From positions 94,388 to 158,387 of the forward strand of contig NZ_JBKEBF010000012.1 of assembly GCF_047973035.1 (NCBI RefSeq): a DNA stretch of 64,000 bases, given 5' to 3'. Every line of letters begins with the position of its first letter. The first letter of the stretch is position 1. The notes under the pieces are model-generated. The model searched no databases. It had not been told where the DNA came from and saw only the letters and a program-made list of their open reading frames with translations. The translations under genes and the position numbers were made by a program. This DNA comes from Oleidesulfovibrio sp047973035 (GTDB lineage: Bacteria; Desulfobacterota; Desulfovibrionia; Desulfovibrionales; Desulfovibrionaceae). Positions 11,037 through 22,011 of this stretch are shown piece after piece.

Positions 11037-13337
11037 ATGGCTTCTCCTCTGCGCCTGCTGTTTGTTACCCCTTCGGAAGAGCTGGCAAACACCATTGTCT
11101 CTCAAGCTGCAGCATGCGGCCTTGCTCCTGCCTACACAATAGTCGATGGCCCTGTTCAACTTTCACGTGCCATGGCTGATGAATCATGGGACGTTGTCCT
11201 GACCGAGCCGGATGTTCCCGGCATGTCATGGCAGGATGTCATGCAGACCGCCCGTTCGATAAACGACAAGATTCCTTTTGCCATTATCCTGCCGGAGCCG
11301 GACTCCACGCTGGCTATGCAGGCCATGCGCGAAGGCGTTGACGACATCCTGCTATGCGATGACTGGCGCATCGGCTCATCACTCCAACGGCTGCAACAGC
11401 AGGCCGACCAGCGAAGACAGCAGGCTATCGCGCTACGTGCGCTCAACAAAGAGGAAAAGGACTGGCGCAGACTGGTGGAAAATACCATGCTCGGTATTTT
11501 CAGATGTCGCCCGTGGGGTGAGTTAATCAGTGTGAATCCAGCCTTTGCAGAAATCTTCGGCTATCAGACCCCCGATGAAGTTCTGGCAGCACAAGGCCAT
11601 GGAACTCTTCACCATATTGATGAAGACGACTTCAAAGCCATGTGGCAGACCATAGTCACCACAGGCACCATTACAGACTACGAAGTTCGCGCTGTCCGTG
11701 CGGACGGCTCTGCCATATGGCTTTCTGTCAGCGCTAAGGCCGTGCGAGGTAAAGCGGGAGAAATTTCCGGCATTGAAGGTACGGTTGAGGATATCGACAA
11801 ACGTAAGACCGTTGAAAGCATGATCATCCGCGCCAAGCAGGAGTGGGAAAAAACCTTCGACAGTGTGCCGGACATCATCGTTCTTATCGACAACAAGTTG
11901 CGAATTCACCGCTGCAACATGGCGCTGGGCAAATTACTTGGCCATCACCCCAAAGACCTTGTGGGAATGGACAGCAGAACTGTGCTTTCGCTCGGCTCCG
12001 GCAACGAAACTATCTTTGACAACCTGCCGGATATGAAGCGGGGCGAAAGCCATACGGAAGAATTGTATCTGCCCATATTCGGCGGTTACTATCTGATTAC
12101 ATTTTCACCGTTCTTTTCCGGCACGGACGAACATGCCAAGCCGGAGGGTACGGTACTGGTAGCTCACGACATCAGCGGCCGTAAGCAACTGGAAGCCCAG
12201 TTACGGCAATCGCAGAAGATGGAAGCCATAGGCACACTCGCTGGCGGCATTGCACACGATTTTAATAATATTCTCGGTGTAATGATGGGCTATACGGAAA
12301 TGAGTCTCGCATCAGCACCGGAAGATTCCCCCATATCCAGAAGGCTTGATGCCGTTCTGGAAGCAGGGAAGCGCGCCCGCGACCTCATTCACCAGATTCT
12401 TACATTCAGCAGGCACGAAGAGCCTACCCGCCACCCGCTGAGTCTTGCTTCACCGGTTAAGGAAACTGTAAAACTGCTTCGGGCATCACTGCCGTCCAAC
12501 ATTGAAATTTCGTTGAATACACTGGACGCGCCCTCAATTCAGGCAAACTTAAGCCAGATCCAACAGGTAGTGATGAATCTGTGCGCCAATGCTGCACATG
12601 CTATGCGGGAGTCCGGCGGCAAGCTCAGTCTGACACTGGATACCATCATGCTGGACAGCACAAATGCCCGCAACCAGTCTGTCCCAGAAGGCAAATACGT
12701 ACGCTTACGAGTGCAGGACTCCGGCCACGGCATTGATCCTGAAATCATTCATAATATTTTCAACCCGTTTTTCACCACCAAAAAGCCTGACGAGGGTTCA
12801 GGCATGGGGCTGGCCCTTGTCCACGGCATAGTTACCGCCCATGGAGGCAACATTGAAGTGGATTCCGTGCCGGGCGAAGGCACGTTGTTTACTATTCTGC
12901 TTCCTGCTATCAGCCAGCAGCAAATTTCCGGAAAGGAAGTCCCCGCCCCAAGTCATGCGGGAAGCGGCTCGGTGCTAGTTGTGGACGATGAAGAGGCTCT
13001 TGCCGTTATCATGGGCGAAATGCTGGAAAGCATGGGCTACACGCCGGCAATTGTACACTCCCCTTCCGAGGCGCTCCGTCTGATTAAAGAAAACCCGCAG
13101 GATTTCACGCTGGTTCTTACTGATCAGACCATGCCCGGAATGACAGGTACAGAGCTTGCGCAAAAAATACACGCTATTCGCAATGACCTGCCGGTCGTTT
13201 TATGTACTGGATTCAGCGAAGGCCTGACCCGCGAAGGCGCACGGGAAAAAGGAATCAGCGAATTGCTGCTTAAACCTGTACTGCGTAGCGATCTGGCAAA
13301 AGCACTTTCATGTCTCGGCTTTGATTGCGGGCTGTAA
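11037..13337 (+). CDS. hybrid histidine kinase with PAS domains and C-terminal receiver
   Basis: This is a 766-residue signalling protein with no membrane span. Order: a receiver-like domain (1-120), two PAS domains (about 142-255 and 265-380), HisKA with the phosphorylated His in GGIAHDFNN (about 406), HATPase with N-box NLCANAAHAM and G-boxes DSGHGID and GSGMGLAL, and a true receiver (about 640-762) with Asp in LVLTDQTMPGM and Lys in LLLKPV. The N-terminal receiver has lost its phosphoacceptor: the site reads VVLTEPD, Glu in place of Asp. The start at 11037 is chosen because AAAGGATCAAAGG precedes it; the frame is open back to 10908. No DNA-binding regulator is adjacent. Its position suggests control of the Tad locus, which is inference. 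Confidence 0.9.
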   Translation: MASPLRLLFVTPSEELANTIVSQAAACGLAPAYTIVDGPVQLSRAMADESWDVVLTEPDVPGMSWQDVMQTARSINDKIPFAIILPEPDSTLAMQAMREGVDDILLCDDWRIGSSLQRLQQQADQRRQQAIALRALNKEEKDWRRLVENTMLGIFRCRPWGELISVNPAFAEIFGYQTPDEVLAAQGHGTLHHIDEDDFKAMWQTIVTTGTITDYEVRAVRADGSAIWLSVSAKAVRGKAGEISGIEGTVEDIDKRKTVESMIIRAKQEWEKTFDSVPDIIVLIDNKLRIHRCNMALGKLLGHHPKDLVGMDSRTVLSLGSGNETIFDNLPDMKRGESHTEELYLPIFGGYYLITFSPFFSGTDEHAKPEGTVLVAHDISGRKQLEAQLRQSQKMEAIGTLAGGIAHDFNNILGVMMGYTEMSLASAPEDSPISRRLDAVLEAGKRARDLIHQILTFSRHEEPTRHPLSLASPVKETVKLLRASLPSNIEISLNTLDAPSIQANLSQIQQVVMNLCANAAHAMRESGGKLSLTLDTIMLDSTNARNQSVPEGKYVRLRVQDSGHGIDPEIIHNIFNPFFTTKKPDEGSGMGLALVHGIVTAHGGNIEVDSVPGEGTLFTILLPAISQQQISGKEVPAPSHAGSGSVLVVDDEEALAVIMGEMLESMGYTPAIVHSPSEALRLIKENPQDFTLVLTDQTMPGMTGTELAQKIHAIRNDLPVVLCTGFSEGLTREGAREKGISELLLKPVLRSDLAKALSCLGFDCGL

Positions 13338-13552
13338 GCAGGTCGGGAACAGCAAGAGGCACAGGCTGATTCAGCTAACACGCAAGCATTCTTTCCTTCC
13401 GTCCTGCACATTGATTCTGTGCAAAAAAAAGAGAATTACTCCCTGCACATTGACGCAGCCACCTGCCATCGATAACACTCTTATTTCTATTCACATTTCA
13501 CACCCGCAAGCTGATTTACCTGTTCAGGATGAAAAAGCAGGAAGCATCCACC

Positions 13553-14020
13553 ATGGCAAACGTCTTTGAAGAAAAAATGAAAGCGTACCTTGCACTGCAC
13601 ATTCCCGCAGCAGAGCACATGGCGTTTGAGCAGTCATGCCACAGTGTTGCCGAAGCAGCTGAGGCCGCAAATGCAGACACAAAAGATCTGGTAAAGAACG
13701 TATGCATGATAGATGCAGATAATAATCTGATCGTAGCCATTGTGCACGGCCCTGACAGAGCCAGCACATCACGGGTTGCAAAGGCTCTGGATTGTGTACG
13801 CCCCAGACTGGCAACCGCGGATGAAATACTGCACATGTCAGGTTACCCATGCGGCGGAACGCCTTCGTTCGGTTTTGCGGCCACCTTTCTGGTAGACCCG
13901 CGTGTAGCGGAACGTGAAACCGTTATAACCGGGGGAGGTTCTGAAAAATCTCTTGTAAGACTGAAGACTCGGGACCTGCTTGCTGCAAATAACGCACAAA
14001 TCGTCAGGGTGAGAAAATAG
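13553..14020 (+). CDS. YbaK/EbsC-type aminoacyl-tRNA deacylase
   Basis: This 155-residue protein has the YbaK/ProX fold features: the conserved Lys region DLVKNVCMIDADN, SRVAKALDCVRPRLATADEI, and GYPCGGTPSFG with the Gly/Pro loop that shapes the editing pocket. Such free-standing domains hydrolyse mischarged tRNAs such as Cys- or Ala-tRNA-Pro. The ATG at 13553 is preferred over 13529 because AGGAAG lies eight bases before it. The gene stands alone on the plus strand. Confidence 0.85.
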   Translation: MANVFEEKMKAYLALHIPAAEHMAFEQSCHSVAEAAEAANADTKDLVKNVCMIDADNNLIVAIVHGPDRASTSRVAKALDCVRPRLATADEILHMSGYPCGGTPSFGFAATFLVDPRVAERETVITGGGSEKSLVRLKTRDLLAANNAQIVRVRK

Positions 14021-14367
14021 CAAAAAACGATGTCCGAAGTGCTCACCGGCACCTTCCGCATAAAGTGCTCACTCAGTACCCGTTGTAAGTTCACCCCGTA
14101 ACAGCCACCTTCCCCATGCCAACTCGAAAAATATTTCAAGTTGCGGATTTTCCTGCCAAGGGACTAACGAATTGCTTCCCCTTTAGCTGCTTAACCAACT
14201 TTGGGCAGGCAGCCCCTGTTTCACCATCACGGTCTGTCTAAAGTCGGAACTGCCACAATGCCCCCCGTTTCATGTCTAAAATTTTTAACGCAGACAAATA
14301 TACTTAACTCAGTCGGCAGATTCTGCAATTTATCTCACCCGCCATGTTGTTCCGGAAGCTGCAAATA
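14021..14367. other. intergenic stretch without a gene
   Basis: No ORF here shows a ribosome site or recognisable product. A ten-base direct repeat (AAGTGCTCAC at 14037-14046 and 14063-14072) is the only regular feature I noticed. The stretch separates the plus-strand deacylase gene from the convergent symporter gene. Confidence 0.5.
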
Positions 14368-14402
14368 CAAAAACGCCCCTGCCGTTTCCGGCAGAGGCGT
14401 TC
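14368..14402 (-). terminator. terminator of the NSS symporter gene
   Basis: AACGCC-CTGCCG pairs with CGGCAG-GGCGTT around a short TTTC-type loop, and on the minus strand the stem is followed by TTTTTG. It lies about 25 bases beyond the symporter stop. Confidence 0.85.
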
Positions 14403-14426
14403 TGTTTTATCGGTATTCAGCCTGGA

Positions 14427-15785
14427 TTAGCCAAGATTGATGATGCCGAGGCCATTCAGCATAACCAGCAGCACCAGCACGGGCGTTACCCAACGAATAA
14501 GCTGGAAGATAACATTCACAATGGAAGCGTTGTGCAGCACGCCGCCGTTGGAAAGTTCAGCATTCATGTTCTTCTTACCCCATACCCAGCCAACAAATAC
14601 GCAGATAAGCATACCGCCGCCAGGCAGCAGGATGTTGGAAGACAGGTAATCGTAGAAATCAAAGAAGTTCAGCCCGAAGATAGTCACATCCGCCATGGTG
14701 CTGAACGAAAGAGTTGCAGGAGCACCGGTGGCAGCCAACAGAAGCGCAGTACCGACGGTAGCGGTTATACGCGACCATCCGAAAGCTTCAGTCAGGAAGG
14801 CAACAGGTACTTCCATAAGCGAAAGCATGGCGCCGATGGTGGCAATGCCGGTAAGAACAAAGAAAGCGACCATAAACATCTGACCGGCAGGCATGGCACT
14901 GAATACTGCGGGAATTGTCATAAACAACAGGCCGGGACCGGCAGCAGGCTCAAACCCGAAGTTGAAGACTGCAGGGAAGATCGCAATACCGGCCAGCAGC
15001 GAAACGGTAAGGTCCGCTAGCATAACGCGGGTGGTGGTCAGCGGGATGTTGGCATCACTGCGGAAGTAGCTGCCGTAGGTCATCATAGTGCCCATGCCGA
15101 TGGACAGCTTGAAGAAAGCAAGGCCCATTGCCATCAGCACAACGCTGCCGGTAATTTTGCTGAAATCAGGATTGAAAAGGAAGCTGAGGCCCTCTGCAGC
15201 CTTGGGCAGCGTAAGCGAACGGGCGCAAACCAGCAGCAGCATGACAAACAGAATAGGCAGCAAAGTCTTGGTTGTTTTTTCAATACCTTTGCTTACACCG
15301 CCGATGATGATGTAACTGACAAGAGCAAGTACGCCCCACTGCCACATCAGAGAAGACCAGGGAGCGCTTACCATGGCACCGAAAACAGCTTCGCCTGTTT
15401 TGGGGTCTGTGGCGTTAAGCACACCTGTAAGGCTTTTTACAATATAAAAGAACACCCAACCGACAACGTTGGTGTAGAATGAAAGAATAACAAACGCAGC
15501 GATGCAGCCGGAAAGACCGACCAGCCACCAGGGGGTACCGGGCGCGAGCTTGCGGAACGTTCCTACTGCGTTGCTGCGTGCTTTACGCCCCATCATGATT
15601 TCTGCAATCATAATAGGCAGACCAACCACCAAGGTGGCGATAATGTAAACCAGCAGGAACGAAGCGCCGCCGTTCTCTCCGGTCATGTACGGAAATTTCC
15701 AGATGTTACCCAGACCGACCGCAGACCCCAAAGTAGCAGCCAGCACCCCTAATTTAGACGAAAAACCGTCACGTTGCGTTGTCAT
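14427..15785 (-). CDS. sodium-dependent transporter, neurotransmitter:sodium symporter family
   Basis: This 452-residue protein has the NSS (SNF) signature at its N-terminus: KLGVLAATLGSAVGLGN, then WKFPYMTGENGGASF. Those residues form the unwound first helix and the sodium and substrate site of LeuT-like carriers. About eleven hydrophobic spans follow. Bacterial members import amino acids or related small molecules with sodium. AGGAG lies nine bases before the ATG. It is a single-gene unit with its own terminator. The substrate cannot be told from sequence. Confidence 0.92.
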   Translation of the reverse strand: MTTQRDGFSSKLGVLAATLGSAVGLGNIWKFPYMTGENGGASFLLVYIIATLVVGLPIMIAEIMMGRKARSNAVGTFRKLAPGTPWWLVGLSGCIAAFVILSFYTNVVGWVFFYIVKSLTGVLNATDPKTGEAVFGAMVSAPWSSLMWQWGVLALVSYIIIGGVSKGIEKTTKTLLPILFVMLLLVCARSLTLPKAAEGLSFLFNPDFSKITGSVVLMAMGLAFFKLSIGMGTMMTYGSYFRSDANIPLTTTRVMLADLTVSLLAGIAIFPAVFNFGFEPAAGPGLLFMTIPAVFSAMPAGQMFMVAFFVLTGIATIGAMLSLMEVPVAFLTEAFGWSRITATVGTALLLAATGAPATLSFSTMADVTIFGLNFFDFYDYLSSNILLPGGGMLICVFVGWVWGKKNMNAELSNGGVLHNASIVNVIFQLIRWVTPVLVLLVMLNGLGIINLG

Positions 15786-15886
15786 ATTCTAAGTACTCCT
15801 CATAAAAATGCCTGCCGCATTACGGCTGGATGTATTTCCTAGTCGCAGACGAACTGTGTTTCAACAGTTTTTTCGACATGAAACAG

Positions 15887-15921
15887 AAAAAATAAAGCGG
15901 CACTCATAAATTGAGTGCCGC
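15887..15921 (-). terminator. terminator of the PP-loop protein gene
   Basis: GCGGCACTCA at 15897-15906 pairs perfectly with TGAGTGCCGC at 15912-15921 around a five-base loop. Reading the minus strand, the stem is followed by TTTATTTTTT. It sits 16 bases past the stop of the gene at 15938-17011. Confidence 0.9.
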
Positions 15922-15937
15922 ACACATTTTTGTAATG

Positions 15938-17011
15938 TTATTCGTTATATAGTTTTCGCGCTTTTACTTTGATGTCCTCGCGCACATCAAGCCAGTCATT
16001 TTCAGCCCACTTCATCGGCGTTTCACGGTCAGGCATCACTGTCATAAAACCGGTGTGCCCGTTACTGCTCAGTTCAACCTGAACCAGTTCACCGCTTCGC
16101 ACCGCTTTGGGCGAAAAAGAAGCAACAAAAGCTGCTGCATGAGCAACTTCCTCCGGACTCCACGGGTCTTCATCAATCTGTCTGCCGACAGCAATAGGAC
16201 CGGGGAAATCTACAACCTTAAATAGGAGGTCACCCTTTCTGGCAAGTTTGCGCAGCCCTTCATTATCGCCTTTATTGCGGCCGATGCTCAGCCAGCGATT
16301 ACCTGACCAGTATTGCCGGCCTACGTTAGCCAGCTTGAAGTCCCGGGCTTTAGGGTCCGGCAGCCTGTCGAGAACAGGCCAGTAGCGGCGGGCATTTTCA
16401 CGCTCTGCCAGCTTGCATCCTCCCGCAGGCGTAGGAATAACCGGCAGTTGATACTTTTCTGCCAGCGCAAGCTGTTCTTTACGGCCTCGACCGGAAATGG
16501 AAAGCAGCTGTTCGCGGTCGATCCAGCCTTTTTCTTCAGCCTCAGTGGGGTCCAGCCGCTTTGCGCACAACGGACGAACCAGCACATCGCGCACTTCGGC
16601 ATCACGGCGGATAACGTTTAACGTATCGCGCCGTTGCGACATGGGACGCTGGCCCACCACTTCGCCGGAAATAATAAATTTTGCGCCGTACTTCGGCATG
16701 AGTTCGCGCGTTTTGCGCATCATCAAAATTTTACAGTCCACGCAGGGGTTAAGAACCTTGCCATAACCATGTGTTGGACGTTCCCGCATCATGGTGACAA
16801 AATCTTCGCTCACGTCCACCACGTCGATATCAAGCCCGTACATGGTCTCCCAGCGTTCAACCTCGCGCGGCTTGCCGAAAAACGGAGTAACAAAATGCAG
16901 GCACTTGACCTTGAGTCCCTGTTCCTGCACTACCTTTACCGCAAGTATAGAGTCGAGCCCCCCGGATAACAGGGCAATGGCATCGTACTGTTGCTCGTTC
17001 GTTTCGCTCAT
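15938..17011 (-). CDS. PP-loop thiouridylase-like protein with NFACT-R (DUF814) domain
   Basis: This 357-residue protein starts with an N-type ATP pyrophosphatase domain: the PP-loop SGGLDS at residues 16-21, a CxxC in NPCVDCK near 90, and GGCKL near 197. The arrangement recalls ThiI/MnmA-type tRNA thiolation enzymes. The C-terminal third (about 225-330) resembles NFACT-R/DUF814, with IGRNKGDNEGL and GDLLFKVVDFPGP. Related proteins are often labelled tRNA (5-methylaminomethyl-2-thiouridylate) methyltransferase, which is doubtful because I see no methyltransferase part. A tRNA sulfur-transfer or related role is likely; the target base is unknown. It is transcribed divergently from recA. Confidence 0.8.
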   Translation of the reverse strand: MSETNEQQYDAIALLSGGLDSILAVKVVQEQGLKVKCLHFVTPFFGKPREVERWETMYGLDIDVVDVSEDFVTMMRERPTHGYGKVLNPCVDCKILMMRKTRELMPKYGAKFIISGEVVGQRPMSQRRDTLNVIRRDAEVRDVLVRPLCAKRLDPTEAEEKGWIDREQLLSISGRGRKEQLALAEKYQLPVIPTPAGGCKLAERENARRYWPVLDRLPDPKARDFKLANVGRQYWSGNRWLSIGRNKGDNEGLRKLARKGDLLFKVVDFPGPIAVGRQIDEDPWSPEEVAHAAAFVASFSPKAVRSGELVQVELSSNGHTGFMTVMPDRETPMKWAENDWLDVREDIKVKARKLYNE

Positions 17012-17174
17012 CCTTTCGTCATAAAGTTCGAGCGCGTTGTTGGCAACTGTTCACTTTGTACTTATCAAAAAAATGAACCGTACCCTTGTACCGGCCAAAA
17101 CATTGCCCAGCACTACGGGTTCTGGTATTGCCTTTGAGCCAGAAACATTTTTTCCGTCTACGGAGTCCATTAAT

Positions 17175-18233
17175 ATGTCGAAAAAATCTTCCCTCAGCCC
17201 TGAAGATATGCGCCGTGAAGCGCTGAATACCGCACTGAGCACCATTGAGCGCAAATACGGCTCGGGCTCGGTGATGAAACTTTCCGACGATGCCCACGCG
17301 AATGTTGCGATTATCCCCTCCGGCTCCATCGGTCTTGACCTTGCCCTTGGTGTCGGCGGTATTCCCCGCGGCCGCGTGACTGAAATATACGGTCCGGAAT
17401 CTTCCGGTAAGACCACCCTTGCCCTGCATATGATTGCAGAGTGTCAGAAACAAGGCGGCACCGCCGCATTCATCGACGCCGAGCACGCGCTGGACATCAA
17501 CTATGCCCGCCGCCTTGGTGTAAAAACCGATGAACTGCTCATTTCGCAGCCTGATTACGGCGAACAGGCACTGGATATCGCCGACATGCTGGTGCGCTCC
17601 AATGCCGTAGACGTTGTGGTTGTTGACTCCGTTGCCGCACTGATTCCCCAGTCCGAACTGGAAGGCAACATGGGTGAAACTCAGGTGGGTTCTCAGGCAC
17701 GCCTGATGTCGCACGCCATGCGTAAACTTACCGGTACTATCCACAAATCCCGCACGTCTGTAATTTTTATTAACCAGATCCGTATGAAGATCGGCACCAT
17801 GGGCTACGGCAGCCCCGAAACCACCACTGGTGGTAACGCGCTGAAATTCTACTGCTCCATCCGCATCGACGTTCGCAAGATACAGACCCTTAAAGATAAA
17901 GAAGAAGTTTACGGTAACCGTGTCCGCGTAAAGATTGTTAAAAACAAAGTTGCTCCTCCTTTCCGCGAAGCTCAGTTTGATATTCTTTACGGTCAGGGAG
18001 TCTCCCGAACGGGCGAACTTCTCGATCTGGGCGTGGAAACGGGCATTGTGGAAAAAAGCGGCGCGTGGTACGCATTCGGCTCAGAACGTCTGGGACAGGG
18101 CAAAGAAAACGTCCGTCAGATGCTTCAGGAAAACACAACCCTGCGCGATGCCATTGAACAAAAGCTCCTCGAGCATCTGGGCATGAGAGAAGCCGCGCAG
18201 AGCGAGGAAGCAGCCGGTCAGCAGGCCGAATAG
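17175..18233 (+). CDS. recA: recombinase RecA
   Basis: This is the 352-residue RecA strand-exchange ATPase for homologous recombination and the SOS response. The P-loop GPESSGKTT is near residue 73, and VVVDSVAALIP and the DNA-binding loop around GNALKFYCSIRIDVRKI are in place. The frame is open upstream to 17037, but the ATG at 17175 with CGGAGT before it gives the family N-terminus MSKKSSLSPEDMR. The 163 bases between this gene and the divergent PP-loop gene should contain both promoters; I could not identify a LexA site with confidence. A terminator follows. Confidence 0.97.
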   Translation: MSKKSSLSPEDMRREALNTALSTIERKYGSGSVMKLSDDAHANVAIIPSGSIGLDLALGVGGIPRGRVTEIYGPESSGKTTLALHMIAECQKQGGTAAFIDAEHALDINYARRLGVKTDELLISQPDYGEQALDIADMLVRSNAVDVVVVDSVAALIPQSELEGNMGETQVGSQARLMSHAMRKLTGTIHKSRTSVIFINQIRMKIGTMGYGSPETTTGGNALKFYCSIRIDVRKIQTLKDKEEVYGNRVRVKIVKNKVAPPFREAQFDILYGQGVSRTGELLDLGVETGIVEKSGAWYAFGSERLGQGKENVRQMLQENTTLRDAIEQKLLEHLGMREAAQSEEAAGQQAE

Positions 18234-18291
18234 CAGCACAGCACCGCCACAGTGCCGTGCCGTCAGCTTATCCGCGCTCTACACGAGTCTT

Positions 18292-18318
18292 TGCCGCCCC
18301 GAAAGGGGCGGCTTTTTT
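18292..18318 (+). terminator. recA terminator
   Basis: GCCGCCCC and GGGGCGGC form an eight-base-pair stem with a GAAA tetraloop, followed by six T. It lies about 60 bases past recA and 50 before alaS. Confidence 0.95.
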
Positions 18319-18369
18319 GAACGATGGCAGCAGCGCGCTCGAGATCATATTTGGACAGGAGAGGAAACT

Positions 18370-21012
<2,643 letters not shown>

Positions 21013-21039
21013 GCAGAGTACTGCTGACAAAAATACAAA

Positions 21040-21068
21040 GGCCCGCCATTACTGGCGGGCCTCTTTTA
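21040..21068 (+). terminator. alaS terminator
   Basis: GGCCCGCC at 21040-21047 pairs with GGCGGGCC at 21054-21061 around ATTACT, followed by TCTTTTATT. Confidence 0.92.
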
Positions 21069-21114
21069 TTGCACAACAGCGGGACACGTTTTTTTGCATA
21101 CTATACACACGGCA

Positions 21115-21146
21115 ACAAAACCCGTTGATACAGCTGTATCAACGGG
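21115..21146 (-). terminator. perfect palindrome, probable terminator of the HMA gene
   Basis: Positions 21121-21146 form a perfect 26-base palindrome with 13-base arms (CCCGTTGATACAG and its complement). On the minus strand it is followed by TTTTGTT, which fits a terminator for the gene at 21183-21386. The absence of unpaired loop bases is unusual for a terminator and would also suit a dimeric regulator site. Confidence 0.65.
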
Positions 21147-21182
21147 AAGTTACATGCAAAAAAATACTATCATGTAAAAAGA

Positions 21183-21386
21183 TTATTCGTCTTCCACCTC
21201 GTATCCCGCTTCGCGCACTTTTTCCCGCAGCAGGCTGTAATCTACGCACTCCGCGGGACCATAAGTGATCTCGCCAGTTGCCAGATTGACGTTCACCGTT
21301 TCCACACCATCTACTGTTTCAATAGTCTGAGTAAGGGTAGCAGCACAATCAGGACTCTGCATACCGCGGACTTTCAGCTTTTTCAT
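21183..21386 (-). CDS. heavy-metal-associated (HMA) domain protein with degenerate metal motif
   Basis: This is a 67-residue protein of the copper-chaperone fold: strand KKLKVRGM, helix 1 from the metal loop, VNVNLATGEITYG, and a C-terminal helix REKVREAGYEV. Normal members bind Cu(I) or another soft metal with MxCxxC. Here the loop reads GMQSPDCAATL: the first Cys is Ser and only the second Cys (residue 13) remains. High-affinity Cu(I) binding by the usual pair is therefore unlikely. GGAGGATG provides a strong ribosome site. No copper ATPase is nearby. Confidence 0.85.
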   Translation of the reverse strand: MKKLKVRGMQSPDCAATLTQTIETVDGVETVNVNLATGEITYGPAECVDYSLLREKVREAGYEVEDE

Positions 21387-21630
21387 AAGTTCATCCTCCG
21401 GCAGTTAATTCATACCTTCTGATATGGCATAGCCATGTGCTCTGCACAAGTGCAACATACCAAAAATGCTACGATCTCCTACCAGTGCTTTGTAAAAATA
21501 CAGCAGGCAGCTCGTGTCCTTGCGCGACAGCTCAATATGCCTTATCTCTGTGCCAGACACGCAGCAGCAACACTACAATCTGCTGCTCTCAACTATCGAA
21601 ACCATCCTTTCAGGAAAAAATATCCCGACT

Positions 21631-21906
21631 ATGATCCATCTTTCTTTTACGTCCCTCGGATATGTGTACATGTTTCTTATCTGGCTTATTGCGCCAGCTT
21701 ACGGTGTATACCATGCACGCAAAAAAGGGCTGAACCCCTATTTCTGGGGAATTTTGTGTTTCCTTGTTCCGCTTTGCGTATTCATTATTGTGGGCATCCG
21801 TGCACCCGGAGAACCCGTTCCCAAAATGTTCCGCAACGAAGAAGAAACTGAAAGCAATGAACAGGCCGGGTCCGACACTGCTGAAGTAGCAGCTGATAAA
21901 AAGTAA
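21631..21906 (+). CDS. small membrane protein of unknown function
   Basis: This 91-residue protein has two hydrophobic spans (about 8-24 and 36-56), then a charged, Glu-rich tail from about residue 60. The short loop between spans contains HARKKGLNPYFWG. The frame is open further upstream, but the ATG at 21631 begins the conserved-looking part and AGGAAAAAA lies upstream. I do not recognise a family beyond a two-span inner-membrane protein. Confidence 0.65.
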   Translation: MIHLSFTSLGYVYMFLIWLIAPAYGVYHARKKGLNPYFWGILCFLVPLCVFIIVGIRAPGEPVPKMFRNEEETESNEQAGSDTAEVAADKK

Positions 21907-22011
21907 TTTTTACTTTCCTGTGCAAAGCCTCTGTGCCCATCTTGCGCGGTGTTCCCACAAGAGCCTGAGGTTATGCCTGATTTTCCGCATCTGCATCAAA
22001 CCATCATACCA

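Noticed and set aside
17012..17174. LexA box upstream of recA
   Set aside because: A partial GTAC-type inverted repeat near 17080-17095 does not match a known LexA consensus well enough to call.
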